From Mycolicibacterium senegalense (GTDB taxonomy: Bacteria; Actinomycetota; Actinomycetes; Mycobacteriales; Mycobacteriaceae): 64,000 nucleotides of DNA. The notes below the pieces were generated by a model. It had not been told where the DNA came from and made no database searches. It worked only from the letters and a program-made list of their open reading frames with translations. A program made the translations under genes and the position numbers. The DNA lies in assembly GCF_019645875.1 (NCBI RefSeq), contig NZ_CP081000.1:1-64000 (forward strand), given 5' to 3'. Positions 44,294 through 53,957 of the stretch are shown here, piece after piece. Position 1 is the stretch's first letter. Every line of letters starts with the position of its first letter.

Positions 44294-45160
44294 CTACTTG
44301 CGTGAAAGGAGCTCCATCAGATAGTCGCCGTACCCGGATTTCGGGAGCTCCTTGGCGCGAGCGGCAAGTTGATCGTCATTGATGAATCCTGCCCGCCATG
44401 CGATCTCCTCGGGAACACCGATTTTCAGCCCCTGACGGCGTTCGATGGTGCGAACGAAATCGCTGGCGTCCAGCAGTGAGTCGAAGGTCCCGGTATCCAG
44501 CCAGGCGGTCCCGCGGGCCAGCACCTCCACCGAGAGCTGCCCCTGGTTCAGGTAGATCTGGTTGATCTCGGTGATCTCGTATTCCCCGCGAGCCGACTTC
44601 TGCAGGGAGCGGGCGATGTCGATGACGTTGTTGTCATAGAAGTACAACCCGGGAACCGCATAGTGGGATTTGGGTGTGGCCGGCTTCTCCTCCAGCGACA
44701 GGGCGGTGCCGTCCGCACCGAACTCGACCACTCCGTAGGCAGACGGGTTGGCCACCCAGTACGCGAAAATCGCTCCACCGCTGACGTTCTGGAATCGGCT
44801 CAGGCTCGTACCCAAGCCCGGGCCGTAGAACACGTTGTCGCCGAGGGCCAGGGCCACTGTGTCGGTGCCGATGTGCTCGGCTCCGATCATGAACGCCTGC
44901 GCGAGACCCTCCGGTTGGGGCTGGACCGCATAGCTGAGGTTCACCCCGAACGCCGAGCCGTCGCCGAGCAGCCGCTCGAAAGCCGAGGCGTCGGCCGGTG
45001 TGGTGATCACCAGGATGTCGCGAATGCCGGCCATGATCAACGTGGACAGCGGGTAGTAGACGAGTGGCTTGTCGTACACCGGAAGCAACTGCTTGCTGAC
45101 ACCCATTGTGATCGGATGCAGACGTGTGCCGGAACCACCGGCAAGAATAATTCCGCGCAT
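44294..45160 (-). CDS. rmlA: Glucose-1-phosphate thymidylyltransferase
   Basis: RmlA makes dTDP-glucose, the first step to dTDP-rhamnose and dTDP-6-deoxytalose, the sugars of GPL. The 288-residue enzyme begins [18 protein letters not shown], the nucleotide-binding loop. It contains [21 protein letters not shown]-like sequence, [13 protein letters not shown] and [12 protein letters not shown]. Length fits RmlA. The chain stays open far upstream in antisense to the next glycosyltransferase; ATG at 45160 is the correct start. Mycobacteria have another rmlA for arabinogalactan, so this copy is probably the GPL-dedicated one. No rmlB is in the window. Confidence 0.95.
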   Translation of the reverse strand: MRGIILAGGSGTRLHPITMGVSKQLLPVYDKPLVYYPLSTLIMAGIRDILVITTPADASAFERLLGDGSAFGVNLSYAVQPQPEGLAQAFMIGAEHIGTDTVALALGDNVFYGPGLGTSLSRFQNVSGGAIFAYWVANPSAYGVVEFGADGTALSLEEKPATPKSHYAVPGLYFYDNNVIDIARSLQKSARGEYEITEINQIYLNQGQLSVEVLARGTAWLDTGTFDSLLDASDFVRTIERRQGLKIGVPEEIAWRAGFINDDQLAARAKELPKSGYGDYLMELLSRK

Positions 45161-45577
45161 GCGTGCCCCTACACCTCGAAAACAATGGATTCGCTCCAGT
45201 TCGGTGGCTGCGACGACGTTTCCTGGCTCGTCATCGCGCAACACGGACGCCACCTTATCGTGCCGGTACGGCAATGGCGACGAAATGGTTTGCGGTGAAG
45301 CTGGTGCCCGCGAAACTTCCCCGCCCGGGTGGCCGTGGCCCCGGGGGCCCTTGTGATCGATGGCATCGGATTTGCCAGGGCGAATATGGCCGGTGGTTGT
45401 CCCCTGCCCCGCGGCGTGTTTCGGAGGGGTGCGAGTTAGCGAAATTTGCTCACCGAATTGCGATTGTCTCCGGCGGTGGTCGTAAAAACCTTTGTCGGCG
45501 TGGACTATTCGCCAGTGGAGGCACCAATCGGGCTGTGCGTCCACTAATGTCGACCCGGTGGGGGTCGCAGCGCTGTC
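45161..45577. promoter_or_regulatory. Divergent spacer between rmlA and the first glycosyltransferase
   Basis: The 417-base spacer should hold promoters for both divergent genes. AT-rich stretches lie at 45145-45190 (AAGAATAATTCC region) and 45430-45490 (GCGAAATTTGCTCACCGAATTGCG). I see no gene or clear hairpin. Confidence 0.45.
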
Positions 45578-46834
45578 ATGAGAGTTGCACTGTCGAGCTA
45601 TGGCACGCGGGGGGATATCGAGCCCTCCGTGGCGGTCGGACGTGAGCTGCTCCGCCGAGGGCACGAAGTGCGGATGGCGGTGCCACCCGACCTGGTGGGT
45701 TTTGTCGAGGCGGCGGGGCTGCCCGCGGTCGGCTACGGGTTGGCGGTCGAGCCGCAGCTGGACGGCTATCGCGACCTGTGGACCACATGGGCGCGGCACT
45801 TCTGGCGAATTCAGGATCTGGTGGCGCTGTGCCGGGAAGCCCTCAATACCGTCACCGCACAATGGGACGAACTGAGCCGAACCCTGGCCTCGTTCGCCGA
45901 CGGTGCCGACGTGCTGACCACCGCCGTGGGATATGAGCAACCGGCGGCCAATGTCGCCGAGTACTACGGAATCCCGTTGGTCGCACTGCACACCATGCCG
46001 TGGCGGCCCAACGGTCAACTGTTTCCGATTCTGCCGGCTCCGGTCAGCCGCACCGCCATGACGGCCTACGACTGGCTGGCCTGGCGACTGACGAAGCGGC
46101 ACGAGGATGCACAGCGGCGCGAACTCGGTCTTCCGAGGACAACCGGCCCGTCGCCACGGCGGATGGCCGAGCGGGGTGCATTGGAGATCCAGGCCTACGA
46201 CGAGGTCTGCGTCCCCGGATTGGCGGCTGAGTGGTCGAAGCTGAACGGGCGACGGCCGTTCGTCGGTGCACTCACCATGGAGTTGTCCACTCGCGCCGAT
46301 GACGAGGTGGCCGCATGGATGGCGGCGGGGCCGGCGCCGATCTGCTTTGCCTTCGGCAGCATTCCCGTTGAATCCCCGGCCGAGACGGTGGCGATGATCA
46401 GCACCGCCTGTGCGGAACTGGGGCAGCGGGGGTTGATCTGCGCCGGTGGCACCGATCTGACCGATATCCCGGTGGCCGACCACGTCAAAGTGGTGGGCGT
46501 GGTGAACTACGCAGAGGTCTTCCGGCTCAGCAGAGCTGTCGTGCACCATGGCGGCTCGGGCACGACGGCAGCGAGCCTGCGCGCCGGCGTTCCGACCCTC
46601 ATCCTCTGGTCGGTGGGTGATCAGCCGGTCTGGGGCAACCAGCTCAAGAGACTGAAAGTCGGCACGTCACGGCGGTTCTCGACGACCAACGGTGAATCGT
46701 TGGTGGCGGATCTGCGTCTGATCCTGTCGCCGGACTATGCGGTGAGGGCACGCGCATTGGCGGCCCGGATGACCCGACCGTCGGACAGCGTCGCGAAAGC
46801 CGCAGATCTGCTCGAGCGTTTCGCTCGAGCGTGA
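45578..46834 (+). CDS. GPL glycosyltransferase (first of three)
   Basis: This 418-residue GT-B glycosyltransferase resembles the GPL Gtf and vancomycin-type enzymes that use dTDP-deoxysugars. The N-terminal domain starts [24 protein letters not shown], the UDP-glycosyltransferase/GT28 signature. The C-terminal nucleotide-sugar site is [25 protein letters not shown]. It shares the tail [17 protein letters not shown] with the third enzyme, so those two are closest. Which sugar it adds (6-deoxytalose on allo-Thr or rhamnose on alaninol) cannot be told by eye, so no gtf number is given. Confidence 0.9.
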   Translation: MRVALSSYGTRGDIEPSVAVGRELLRRGHEVRMAVPPDLVGFVEAAGLPAVGYGLAVEPQLDGYRDLWTTWARHFWRIQDLVALCREALNTVTAQWDELSRTLASFADGADVLTTAVGYEQPAANVAEYYGIPLVALHTMPWRPNGQLFPILPAPVSRTAMTAYDWLAWRLTKRHEDAQRRELGLPRTTGPSPRRMAERGALEIQAYDEVCVPGLAAEWSKLNGRRPFVGALTMELSTRADDEVAAWMAAGPAPICFAFGSIPVESPAETVAMISTACAELGQRGLICAGGTDLTDIPVADHVKVVGVVNYAEVFRLSRAVVHHGGSGTTAASLRAGVPTLILWSVGDQPVWGNQLKRLKVGTSRRFSTTNGESLVADLRLILSPDYAVRARALAARMTRPSDSVAKAADLLERFARA

Positions 46835-47309
46835 GATCTGCTCCCGCGTCGACCGCTCTCGGTCGCCGGGCGCACAGCTAATCCCTTCGGACCGGTGTCC
46901 AGTAGCGTCGACGTCAATTAATCGTCGACCCACGGACACCGTCACCCATTCGTGACCGCATTTGCGGTGATGGTCATCGCGCCATGGGGCGCGGCACCCT
47001 GTGGCTGTTGCGCGCGATTTCGGTTACGTCAAAGACGCTGGCCAGTGCTGAGTTCTGTCGGCCCTGCGACGGCGAGATGAGACGGGGTTTTCTTTGCCAG
47101 TACTGCGCCCGGCGGGGATCGCCCCACACAGTTGACGGGAGGGCCGGCCGGACCGAATTCGCGTCTTTTGCACCATCCGGACGAATTGTTCGTCGATTTG
47201 CCAAAACGCCATAATCCCAAGGACATTGGTCGTATCCGAAATGCACTTCAGACGGTGCCGGGAGGCTAGGCTCATGGCCTGACCAGCAACCGAGTTAGGG
47301 GGCAGTTTT
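46835..47309. other. Spacer between glycosyltransferase and methyltransferase
   Basis: These 475 bases hold no supported gene. A 76-codon frame (46984-47214) encodes CRPC and CQYC pairs like a zinc ribbon. It has no ribosome binding site and lacks the strong G/C third-position bias of the genes around it, so it is not called. The last 100 bases probably contain the promoter of the downstream operon. Confidence 0.5.
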
Positions 47310-48116
47310 TTGACCGTGACAGATCACGACACCCGATCTGCATACCTGGACCTGCTCCGCCAGGACCTCACCAGATACGGGGTCGACGAATTGGTACCGG
47401 TCGGCTGGAACTGGCTGCACCGCCCAGTTTTCAAGATCGGCAACCTGATGCTTGTCCGCAAGCGCCCCTTCGATCGGCACAAGCGCGATCTCGGTCTGGA
47501 TTGGCCGGCTGATGCGCTGACGATGATCGGCATGAAGCGGCTGACGAGCCTGCAGCAGTGCGTCGAGACCGTGATCGCCGAAGACATCCCGGGCGATCTG
47601 GTCGAATGCGGGGTCTGGCGCGGTGGCGCGTCGATCCTCATGCGCGCGGTGCTCGCGGCCTACGGCGACGAGAGCCGTTCGGTGTGGCTCGCCGACTCGT
47701 TCGAAGGCGTGCCACCGCCGGACGCCGCGAACTACCAGGCCGACAAGGGCGACAAGCTGCACCTGGCCGCACCCATCCTGGCGGTTTCGGAGAAGGACGT
47801 CAGGGCGAACTTCGCCCGCTACGGACTGCTGGACGACAAGGTTCGGATCCTGCCCGGCTGGTTCAAGGACACCCTGCACGATGCACCGATCGAACGCATC
47901 GCGGTGCTGAGGCTCGACGGCGACCTCTACGAGTCCACGATTCAGGCGCTCGACGGCCTCTATTCGCGGCTGACTCCCGGCGGGTTCTGCATCATCGACG
48001 ACTACCACGCGATCGAAGGGTGCCGGAAGGCGGTCACGGATTACCGGTCCAGGCATGGAATCTCCGCCCCGATAACCGAGATCGACGGCACCGGGGTGCT
48101 CTGGCGCAAGGAATGA
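47310..48116 (+). CDS. TylF/MycF-type sugar O-methyltransferase
   Basis: The 268-residue protein belongs to the macrocin O-methyltransferase (TylF) family, used in GPL loci as rhamnosyl methyltransferases (Rmt). The SAM site is GDLVECGVWRGGASILM (VECGVWRGG at 98-106). LADSFEGVPPPD follows, and the metal/catalytic segment is LRLDGDLYESTIQALDGLY with IIDDYHAI. All key residues are present. TTG at 47310 is preferred because AGGGGG precedes it by seven bases; GTG at 47316 is an alternative. The methylated position (2-, 3- or 4-O) cannot be deduced. It starts an apparent operon with the next glycosyltransferase and the double methyltransferase. Confidence 0.9.
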   Translation: MTVTDHDTRSAYLDLLRQDLTRYGVDELVPVGWNWLHRPVFKIGNLMLVRKRPFDRHKRDLGLDWPADALTMIGMKRLTSLQQCVETVIAEDIPGDLVECGVWRGGASILMRAVLAAYGDESRSVWLADSFEGVPPPDAANYQADKGDKLHLAAPILAVSEKDVRANFARYGLLDDKVRILPGWFKDTLHDAPIERIAVLRLDGDLYESTIQALDGLYSRLTPGGFCIIDDYHAIEGCRKAVTDYRSRHGISAPITEIDGTGVLWRKE

Positions 48117-48147
48117 GCCCATCGCACCTGAAAGGCAGGGATTGGCA

Positions 48148-49425
48148 ATGAAACTCGTCCTGGCAGCCTATGGAACCCGCGGAGACATCGAACCGTCGGT
48201 CGCGGCCGGGCGCGAACTGATGCGGCGAGGCCATGACGTGCGGATGGCTGTTCCGCCTGATCTGGTGGGCTTCGCCGAGAGCGCGGGCCTGATCACCGTT
48301 CCGTACGGGCTGGACACCCGCGCCTGGGTGGGTGTGTACCGGGATTTCTGGACCTGCTTCTTCCACCGGTTCTGGCGCATCGGCGAGCTCCGGCGCCTAT
48401 GGCGGGAGATGTGGGATCTCAGCGATCGCTCGTGGACCCAGATGAGTACCGCGCTGACTTCCCTGGCAGACGGTGCCGATCTGCTGTTCGCCGGGCAGAG
48501 CTATCAGGAGCCGGCTGCCAACGTCGCCGAGTACCACGACATTCCGTTCGCCACCTTGCACAACACCCCGGTACGGGTCAACGGCAAGTTGCTGTCCCGA
48601 TTGCCGGATCCGCTGGCGCGGGCAGCGATGTGGGCCTACGACTGGTTCGGGTGGCGGTTGAACAAGAAGGTCGAGGACGCCCAGCGTCGAGGGCTGGGTC
48701 TGCCCAAGGCGACTGGGCCGGTCTCGCGGCGCATCGCCGCTCGCGGGGCGCTCGAGGTTCAGGCCTACGACGAGGTGTGCTTCCCCGGACTGGCGCAGGA
48801 GTGGGCGCAGTGGCGCAGTGAACGACCGTTCGTCGGTACTTTGACCATGGAACTGTCGACCGACGCCGACGAAGAGGTCGCGTCGTGGATCGCCGGAGGG
48901 CCGGCACCGATCTGTTTCGGGTTCGGCAGTATGCCGGTCGAATCTCCGGCTGCCACAGTGGAAATGATCGCGGCAGCATGCGCTGAGCTCGGTCAGCGGG
49001 CGTTGGTGTGCTCGGGATCCAGCGACTACAGCGATGTGGGGCAGTACGACCACGTGAAGGTGGTGGGCCCGGTGAACTACGCCACGGTTTTCCCCGCCTG
49101 CCGCGCGGCCGTTCACCATGGTGGGGCCGGAACGCTGGCGGCGAGTCTGCGCGCGGGTGTGCCCACCTTGGTGCTGTGGATAGACGGCGTGCAGCCGGTA
49201 TGGGCGTCGCGGGTCAAGCTGTTGAACGTCGGCGCGGTACGCAGTTTCGCCGGCACTACGCAGCAGACCCTGGTTGAAGACCTGCGTAAGGTCCTCGACC
49301 CCGAGTGTGCGGTCCGGGCGCGCGACGTGGCCGCCCGGATGGTGCCGGCCGCCCAAAGCGTGACCCGCACCGCGGACCTGATCGAAAGCTATGCCCGCCA
49401 GAGGAGTTCGGCCCGAGCCCGATGA
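48148..49425 (+). CDS. GPL glycosyltransferase (second of three)
   Basis: This 425-residue GT-B enzyme is paralogous to the other two, with [21 protein letters not shown] at the N-terminus and [20 protein letters not shown] in the sugar-nucleotide site. It differs from both others at this site (GGAGT instead of GGSGT) and in the acceptor-facing region, so it likely adds a different sugar or uses another acceptor. ATG at 48148 is chosen after CAGGGATTGGCA; TTG at 48142 is possible. It lies 31 bases after the TylF-type gene, between the two methyltransferase genes. Confidence 0.9.
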   Translation: MKLVLAAYGTRGDIEPSVAAGRELMRRGHDVRMAVPPDLVGFAESAGLITVPYGLDTRAWVGVYRDFWTCFFHRFWRIGELRRLWREMWDLSDRSWTQMSTALTSLADGADLLFAGQSYQEPAANVAEYHDIPFATLHNTPVRVNGKLLSRLPDPLARAAMWAYDWFGWRLNKKVEDAQRRGLGLPKATGPVSRRIAARGALEVQAYDEVCFPGLAQEWAQWRSERPFVGTLTMELSTDADEEVASWIAGGPAPICFGFGSMPVESPAATVEMIAAACAELGQRALVCSGSSDYSDVGQYDHVKVVGPVNYATVFPACRAAVHHGGAGTLAASLRAGVPTLVLWIDGVQPVWASRVKLLNVGAVRSFAGTTQQTLVEDLRKVLDPECAVRARDVAARMVPAAQSVTRTADLIESYARQRSSARAR

Positions 49426-49584
49426 CCACCGACCGACATCTTAGGCCGGGGCCGGAACGTAGCCATGTGAACTGTCCGCGCGGCAGTTCCCTGAACATTC
49501 AGAGAGTCAACATGTTCGAAGTATCTGAACGCAGCGGGGTCCGAACACGGATGTCCCGGGCCGACGACGTCCTTGGCGGCGCCG

Positions 49585-51297
49585 ATGCCTGACGGGCTGA
49601 AACTCAGCACCCAGCTCTGGCTGAAGGCGGTCCGCGCCGAGTACTGGCTGGCCCGCAAACTGTTGCCCGACGTCTACAGCAACGACGCATTGATCTGCTT
49701 CAACAGCTATGCGTTCATGGATGATCCGGACTTTCAGCGGGCTTACCAACGGGGTGCGCGTGCTCTCGGCGACATGGACTGGTACCAGTGGCACTGGCGG
49801 GTGCACGTCGGGTTGTGGGCTGCCCGCAACGCCAGTCAGATCGAGGGCGACTTCGTCGAGTGCGGCGTCAGCTACGGATTTCTCAGCAGTGCGGTGATGG
49901 AGTACCTCGACTGGGATCAGCTCGGCAAGACGTTCTATCTGCTCGACACCTTCGCCGGGCTCGATCCCCGCTTCGTCACCGCTGCGGAGCGGGAGTCCGG
50001 CGCATTGGAGAAGAGCCAAGAACTTGTTCGGAACGGGATGTACGGCAGCTCGGTGGACAGCGTCCGGGCCAACTTCGCTCAGTGGCGCAACCAGCGCATC
50101 GTCGTCGGTTCCGTGCCCGAAACCCTTGAGCACGTCGACTCGGATGCGGTGGCCTTCCTGCATCTCGACATGAACTGCGCCCCGCCGGAAGTATCAGCGC
50201 TCCGGCACTTCTGGCCGCGGCTGTCCCCCGGCGCCTTCGTCTTGCTCGACGATTACGCCAACCGGGGGCGCGACGAGCAACGGATCGCGATGGACGAGGT
50301 GGCCGCAGAACTGGGCGTTTCGGTCTGTTCCCTGCCCACCGGTCAGGGATTGCTGATCAAGCCGCCCACGCGGACCGGCCGAGCCGATGAGCCGGCCCGA
50401 CGTCCCAACAGGGCGGCTGAGGGTATCGCTGGGCGGAATGCGGCCCCGGCACCCGCGGCCCACAAGTGGCCACTCAAGTTCCGGATCGCATGGGCGGCGC
50501 TGCGCACCGCGTACTGGATACCGCGCAAGGTATTGCCTGACGTGTACTCGGACGACGCGCTGATCTGCTTCAACAGCCATGCGTTCATGGACGATCCGGC
50601 CTTCCAGCGGGCCTACCAGCGCGGTGTGCTCGCTCTGGGTGGAAAAGACATCCATCATTGGCACTGGCGGGTTCACGTGGGGCTGTGGGCGGCCGCGACC
50701 GCGAGCCGGATCGAGGGTGATTTCGTCGAGTGCGGCGTCAGCCACGGCTTTTTGAGCAGTGCGGTGATGGAGTACCTCGACTGGGACCAGCTGAACAAGA
50801 TGTTCTATCTGCTCGACACCTTCGCCGGAATGGATCCCCGCTTCGTCAGCGCGGGCGAGCGCGAAGCCGGGGCGTTGGTCAAGAACCAGGCGGCGCTGGA
50901 CTTCGGCATCTATGGAAGTTCGGTGGACAGCGTCCGGGCCAACTTCGCCCAGTGGGCCAACCAACGTATCGTCGTCGGCGCGGTGCCCGAGACGCTCGAG
51001 CAGGTCGAATCCAAGTCCATCGCCTTCCTCCACATCGATATGAACTGTGCCCCACCAGAAGTCGCAACATTGCGCCACTTCTGGCCGCGGTTGTCGCCTG
51101 GTGCGATCGTGCTGCTTGACGATTACGCCAATCGTGGTCGAGACGACCAGCGCATCGCGATGGACGAGGTGGCGCACGAGTTGGGTGTGCAGATCTGTGC
51201 CCTGCCCACCGGCCAGGGCCTACTCGTCAAGCCACCCGAGCAGTTCAGCCCGCCCTCGGTGGCTGCTGAACACGCGGAATCCAGCCGGCCCGGCTGA
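49585..51297 (+). CDS. Tandem-fused double TylF-type O-methyltransferase
   Basis: One 570-residue chain contains two complete methyltransferase domains, about 8-260 and 298-550, joined by a Pro/Ala/Arg-rich linker (about 263-295). Every residue n of the first copy aligns with n+290 of the second without a gap. My hand count over 11-260 gives about 195 of 250 identical. Both copies keep GDFVECGVS (88-96 and 378-386), LLDTFAG-DPRF, FLH-DMNCAPPE and LLDDYANRGRD, so both look catalytically intact. Related Rmt proteins are single-domain, about 250-280 residues. Two O-methylations on one sugar, or on two sugars, are possible. ATG at 49585 is chosen over TTG at 49573. It converges with the next glycosyltransferase, 11 bases apart. 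Confidence 0.93.
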   Translation: MPDGLKLSTQLWLKAVRAEYWLARKLLPDVYSNDALICFNSYAFMDDPDFQRAYQRGARALGDMDWYQWHWRVHVGLWAARNASQIEGDFVECGVSYGFLSSAVMEYLDWDQLGKTFYLLDTFAGLDPRFVTAAERESGALEKSQELVRNGMYGSSVDSVRANFAQWRNQRIVVGSVPETLEHVDSDAVAFLHLDMNCAPPEVSALRHFWPRLSPGAFVLLDDYANRGRDEQRIAMDEVAAELGVSVCSLPTGQGLLIKPPTRTGRADEPARRPNRAAEGIAGRNAAPAPAAHKWPLKFRIAWAALRTAYWIPRKVLPDVYSDDALICFNSHAFMDDPAFQRAYQRGVLALGGKDIHHWHWRVHVGLWAAATASRIEGDFVECGVSHGFLSSAVMEYLDWDQLNKMFYLLDTFAGMDPRFVSAGEREAGALVKNQAALDFGIYGSSVDSVRANFAQWANQRIVVGAVPETLEQVESKSIAFLHIDMNCAPPEVATLRHFWPRLSPGAIVLLDDYANRGRDDQRIAMDEVAHELGVQICALPTGQGLLVKPPEQFSPPSVAAEHAESSRPG

Positions 51298-51308
51298 GAT
51301 CGGGCGGG

Positions 51309-52562
51309 TCAGCGCCTGATCGGACGGATGGCCCGCTCGTAGAGGTCGGCGGCCTGGCGGACGCTGTCGACCGAGCTGGTCATCTGCTTGGCGACTGATC
51401 GAGCTCGGGCGGCGTAGTCCGGGCTCAGGATGCGGTGCAGGTCGGCCACCAGTGTTTCGGCGCTGGACGCTGAGATCCGCCGGGAGGTACCGACTTTCAG
51501 GCGCTTGATCTGGTTTCCCCAGTACGGCTGGTCGGCCGAGCTCCAGAGGATCAGGGTGGGTGTGCCCGCTCGCAGGCTGGCCGCCGTGGTGCCCGAGCCG
51601 CCGTGGTGCACGACAGCCCGGCAGGCGGCGAATACCTCGGCGTAGCTCACCGGCCCGACCACCTTCACGTGATCGGGAATGGGGACATCGCCGAAATCGG
51701 TTCCGCCCGCGCAGATCAACGCGCGCTCGCCCAGCTGTGCGCAGGCGGCACCGACCATGTCGATGGTCGCCGCGGGCGATTCGACCGGGATGCTGCCCGT
51801 GGCAAAGCAGATCGGCGGGGTGCCGGCCGCGATCCACGACGTGACTTCGTCGTCGACCTCTGTGGTGAGCCCCAGTGTCAGTGCCCCGACGAATGGCCTG
51901 CGGCCGTTCCACTTCGTCCACTCGGCTTGAAGTCCGGGAACGCTGACCGCGTCGTAGGCCTGGATCTCCAGAGCGCCGCGGTCGGCCATCCGCCGGGGCG
52001 AGGGCGCCGAGGCCGCGGGCAGGCCGAGGCCTGCGCGCTGCACGTCTTCGGCCTGCTTGGTGGCTCGCCACATCAGCCACTCGGACACCACGCCGCCGGA
52101 ACGGACCAGGGCAGAGGGCAGCGCGGGAATCAACCGACCGTTGGGTCGCATCGGGAAGTGGTGCAGGGCGACCAACGGAATATCGTAGAACTCAGCGACA
52201 TTGGCCGCCGGCTGCTCGTAGTTGAGCCCGGTCGACAACAGGTCGGCACCCCGCGCCAGTTCGATCAGTGTCGCACTGGTCTGCTGCCAGTGCTCGGCGA
52301 TGGGTGCCCAAAGCTCGCGCAGGGTCCCGACGGGATTGCGCGGCAACCGCATCCAGAAGTCGCGCAGGAAGTCCTCCTGCAGAAAGTCCGCCAATTTGGG
52401 ACCGTAGGAAACGGTTTCGAGACCGGCCGCTTCGGCGAAGTCGACCAGATCCGGAGGCACGGCCAGCGAGACGTCGTGGCCCCTGCGCTGAAGTTCGCGC
52501 CCGACGCTGACCGAGGGCTCGACATCACCGCGAGTTCCGTAGCATGCCAGCGCAAATCTCAT
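51309..52562 (-). CDS. GPL glycosyltransferase (third, inverted)
   Basis: The third 417-residue GT-B paralogue is on the opposite strand. Signatures are MRFALACYGTRGDVEPSVSVG and [43 protein letters not shown] closely matches the first enzyme. It converges with the double methyltransferase and diverges from fmt over a 72-base spacer that must contain both promoters. Separate transcription suggests that it adds an optional or later sugar. This is inference, since the acceptor cannot be read from sequence. Confidence 0.9.
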   Translation of the reverse strand: MRFALACYGTRGDVEPSVSVGRELQRRGHDVSLAVPPDLVDFAEAAGLETVSYGPKLADFLQEDFLRDFWMRLPRNPVGTLRELWAPIAEHWQQTSATLIELARGADLLSTGLNYEQPAANVAEFYDIPLVALHHFPMRPNGRLIPALPSALVRSGGVVSEWLMWRATKQAEDVQRAGLGLPAASAPSPRRMADRGALEIQAYDAVSVPGLQAEWTKWNGRRPFVGALTLGLTTEVDDEVTSWIAAGTPPICFATGSIPVESPAATIDMVGAACAQLGERALICAGGTDFGDVPIPDHVKVVGPVSYAEVFAACRAVVHHGGSGTTAASLRAGTPTLILWSSADQPYWGNQIKRLKVGTSRRISASSAETLVADLHRILSPDYAARARSVAKQMTSSVDSVRQAADLYERAIRPIRR

Positions 52563-52634
52563 GCGGCCCTAGCCTTTCACTCGATATCTCGCGTAGTTGA
52601 CCTTACCGCCCCCTGGGTTTGCGATAGTTAGCTT

Positions 52635-53480
52635 ATGGACCTCAAAGAACGCGTGCGCGAATCCCGTGACCGGATAGTCAAGAACCAGAACGAGAAGCTG
52701 GCGCAGTACGTGCAAAAGTTCATCTATCCGTACGCCACGCGCAAGCTCGAGGCCGAGGACGTGGTGTTCCTCAACTATGGGTACGAAGAGGACCCGGCCA
52801 TGGGGATACCGCTGTCGGAGGCCGACGAGCGCAATCGCTACTTCATCCAGCTATATCACGCCACCGCAACACAAGTGGATATTCAGGGAAAACGAGTGCT
52901 GGAGGTCGGTTGTGGCCACGGCGGCGGGGCGTCGTATCTCACGCGGACACTGCATCCGGCGTCCTACACCGGTCTGGACCTCAACCCGTCAGCCATCGCG
53001 TTTTGCCAAAAGCGGCACAAGTTAAAGGATCTGGAGTTCGTCAAGGGCAATGCGGAGGATTTACCCTTTGCCGACAACACCTTCGACGCGGTGATCAACG
53101 TGGAATCGTCCCACCTGTACCCACAGTTCTCGAGGTTTCTGACCGAGGTGAGCCGGGTCCTGCGTCCGGAGGGATACTTCCTCTACACGGATGCCCGTCT
53201 GCGGGGCGATATTCCGGCCTGGGAAGAGGCTCTCGCGGACTCGCCGTTGCGGCTGGTGTCGCAGCGGACGATCAGCGCCGACGTGGTGCGAGGCATGGAG
53301 AAGAGCATGCAGCAGTGGCAGTACGTGATCGACCGGGTCGCGCCACGGCCGCTACGTGGTCTCACGCGGCGCTTCTCCCCGGCCCGCAAGGCCTGCGAAA
53401 GCCTGCGGCCAGGAGGGACCTCGGAGTACCGGATGTACAGCTTCTCCAACACCGGCGCTGCGTCGAATCATGGTGCGTAG
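52635..53480 (+). CDS. fmt: Fatty-acid O-methyltransferase of GPL
   Basis: Fmt methylates the 3-hydroxyl of the GPL fatty acyl chain. The 281-residue SAM enzyme has motif I VLEVGCGHGGGASYLTRTL, then YTGLDLNPSAIAFCQ, GNAEDLPFADNTFDAV and VLRPEGYFLYTDARLRGD. The N-terminus is helical and basic (MDLKERVRESRDRIVKNQNEK). The sequence type is that of the phthiotriol dimycocerosate methyltransferase group, and the place beside gtf and mbtH-mps is that of fmt in other GPL producers. The ATG has only a weak ribosome binding site. Confidence 0.9.
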   Translation: MDLKERVRESRDRIVKNQNEKLAQYVQKFIYPYATRKLEAEDVVFLNYGYEEDPAMGIPLSEADERNRYFIQLYHATATQVDIQGKRVLEVGCGHGGGASYLTRTLHPASYTGLDLNPSAIAFCQKRHKLKDLEFVKGNAEDLPFADNTFDAVINVESSHLYPQFSRFLTEVSRVLRPEGYFLYTDARLRGDIPAWEEALADSPLRLVSQRTISADVVRGMEKSMQQWQYVIDRVAPRPLRGLTRRFSPARKACESLRPGGTSEYRMYSFSNTGAASNHGA

Positions 53481-53561
53481 CGGAGGAATTACTGGCCCGA
53501 TGCTGCGCTTCGGCCTCGTCGTTCTCCGCGTTCGTACTTTGCTCGCAGGTATGGTGAGGGC

Positions 53562-53807
53562 ATGAATCTGCTCGAGTCGATCGAACGCGGCCTGGATTGG
53601 CTGGCGACGCCCAAGCGCTTGCCCGGTCACCTCGAGATGGAGACGCAGCGAGGAAAGCGCCTCGAGCTAGAGGTGGTCTCCCTGGCGATTCGTATGCCGG
53701 TCGGCGGTGGAGTGAAACTGAAGGTGCCGGTATTCGTCATGCTCATGCCGACCGGGACGTCGGCCCTCCAGTCGCCGCAGGATCGCACGGAACCGGACGA
53801 TCAGTAG
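53562..53807 (+). CDS. Hypothetical 81-residue protein
   Basis: ATG at 53562 follows GGTGAGGGC at good spacing. The peptide starts MNLLESIERGLDWLATPKRL and ends with an acidic, disordered tail (SPQDRTEPDDQ). The middle VVSLAIRMPVGGGVKLKVPVF looks like beta strands. I know no family. It lies between fmt (81 bases upstream) and the mbtH promoter region and may be co-transcribed with fmt. Confidence 0.5.
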   Translation: MNLLESIERGLDWLATPKRLPGHLEMETQRGKRLELEVVSLAIRMPVGGGVKLKVPVFVMLMPTGTSALQSPQDRTEPDDQ

Positions 53808-53929
53808 CTTCTCCACATTGCTGTAGCGGTGCTGCCTGACGCCACGTCGGGGGCGGGCCACGTCGTTGAGCGGCGCGCGCCCGCGTGGGATGTCCCGCTA
53901 CGTCATGAATGGCAATGACCGCTGTGCGT

Positions 53930-53957
53930 GATCCCCCAGCCCGCAGGCTGGGGGATC
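53930..53957. terminator. Terminator upstream of the mbtH region
   Basis: GATCCCCCAGCC (53930-53941) and GGCTGGGGGATC (53946-53957) form a perfect 12-bp stem with a CGCA loop, followed by TTCGCATTTGTG. It would end the fmt transcript before the mps operon promoter. Confidence 0.8.

Noticed and set aside
46984-47214. 76-codon ORF with CxxC-x9-CxxC resembling a zinc ribbon
   Set aside because: No ribosome binding site and weak third-position GC bias; the Cys pattern can arise by chance. Worth revisiting only if conserved.
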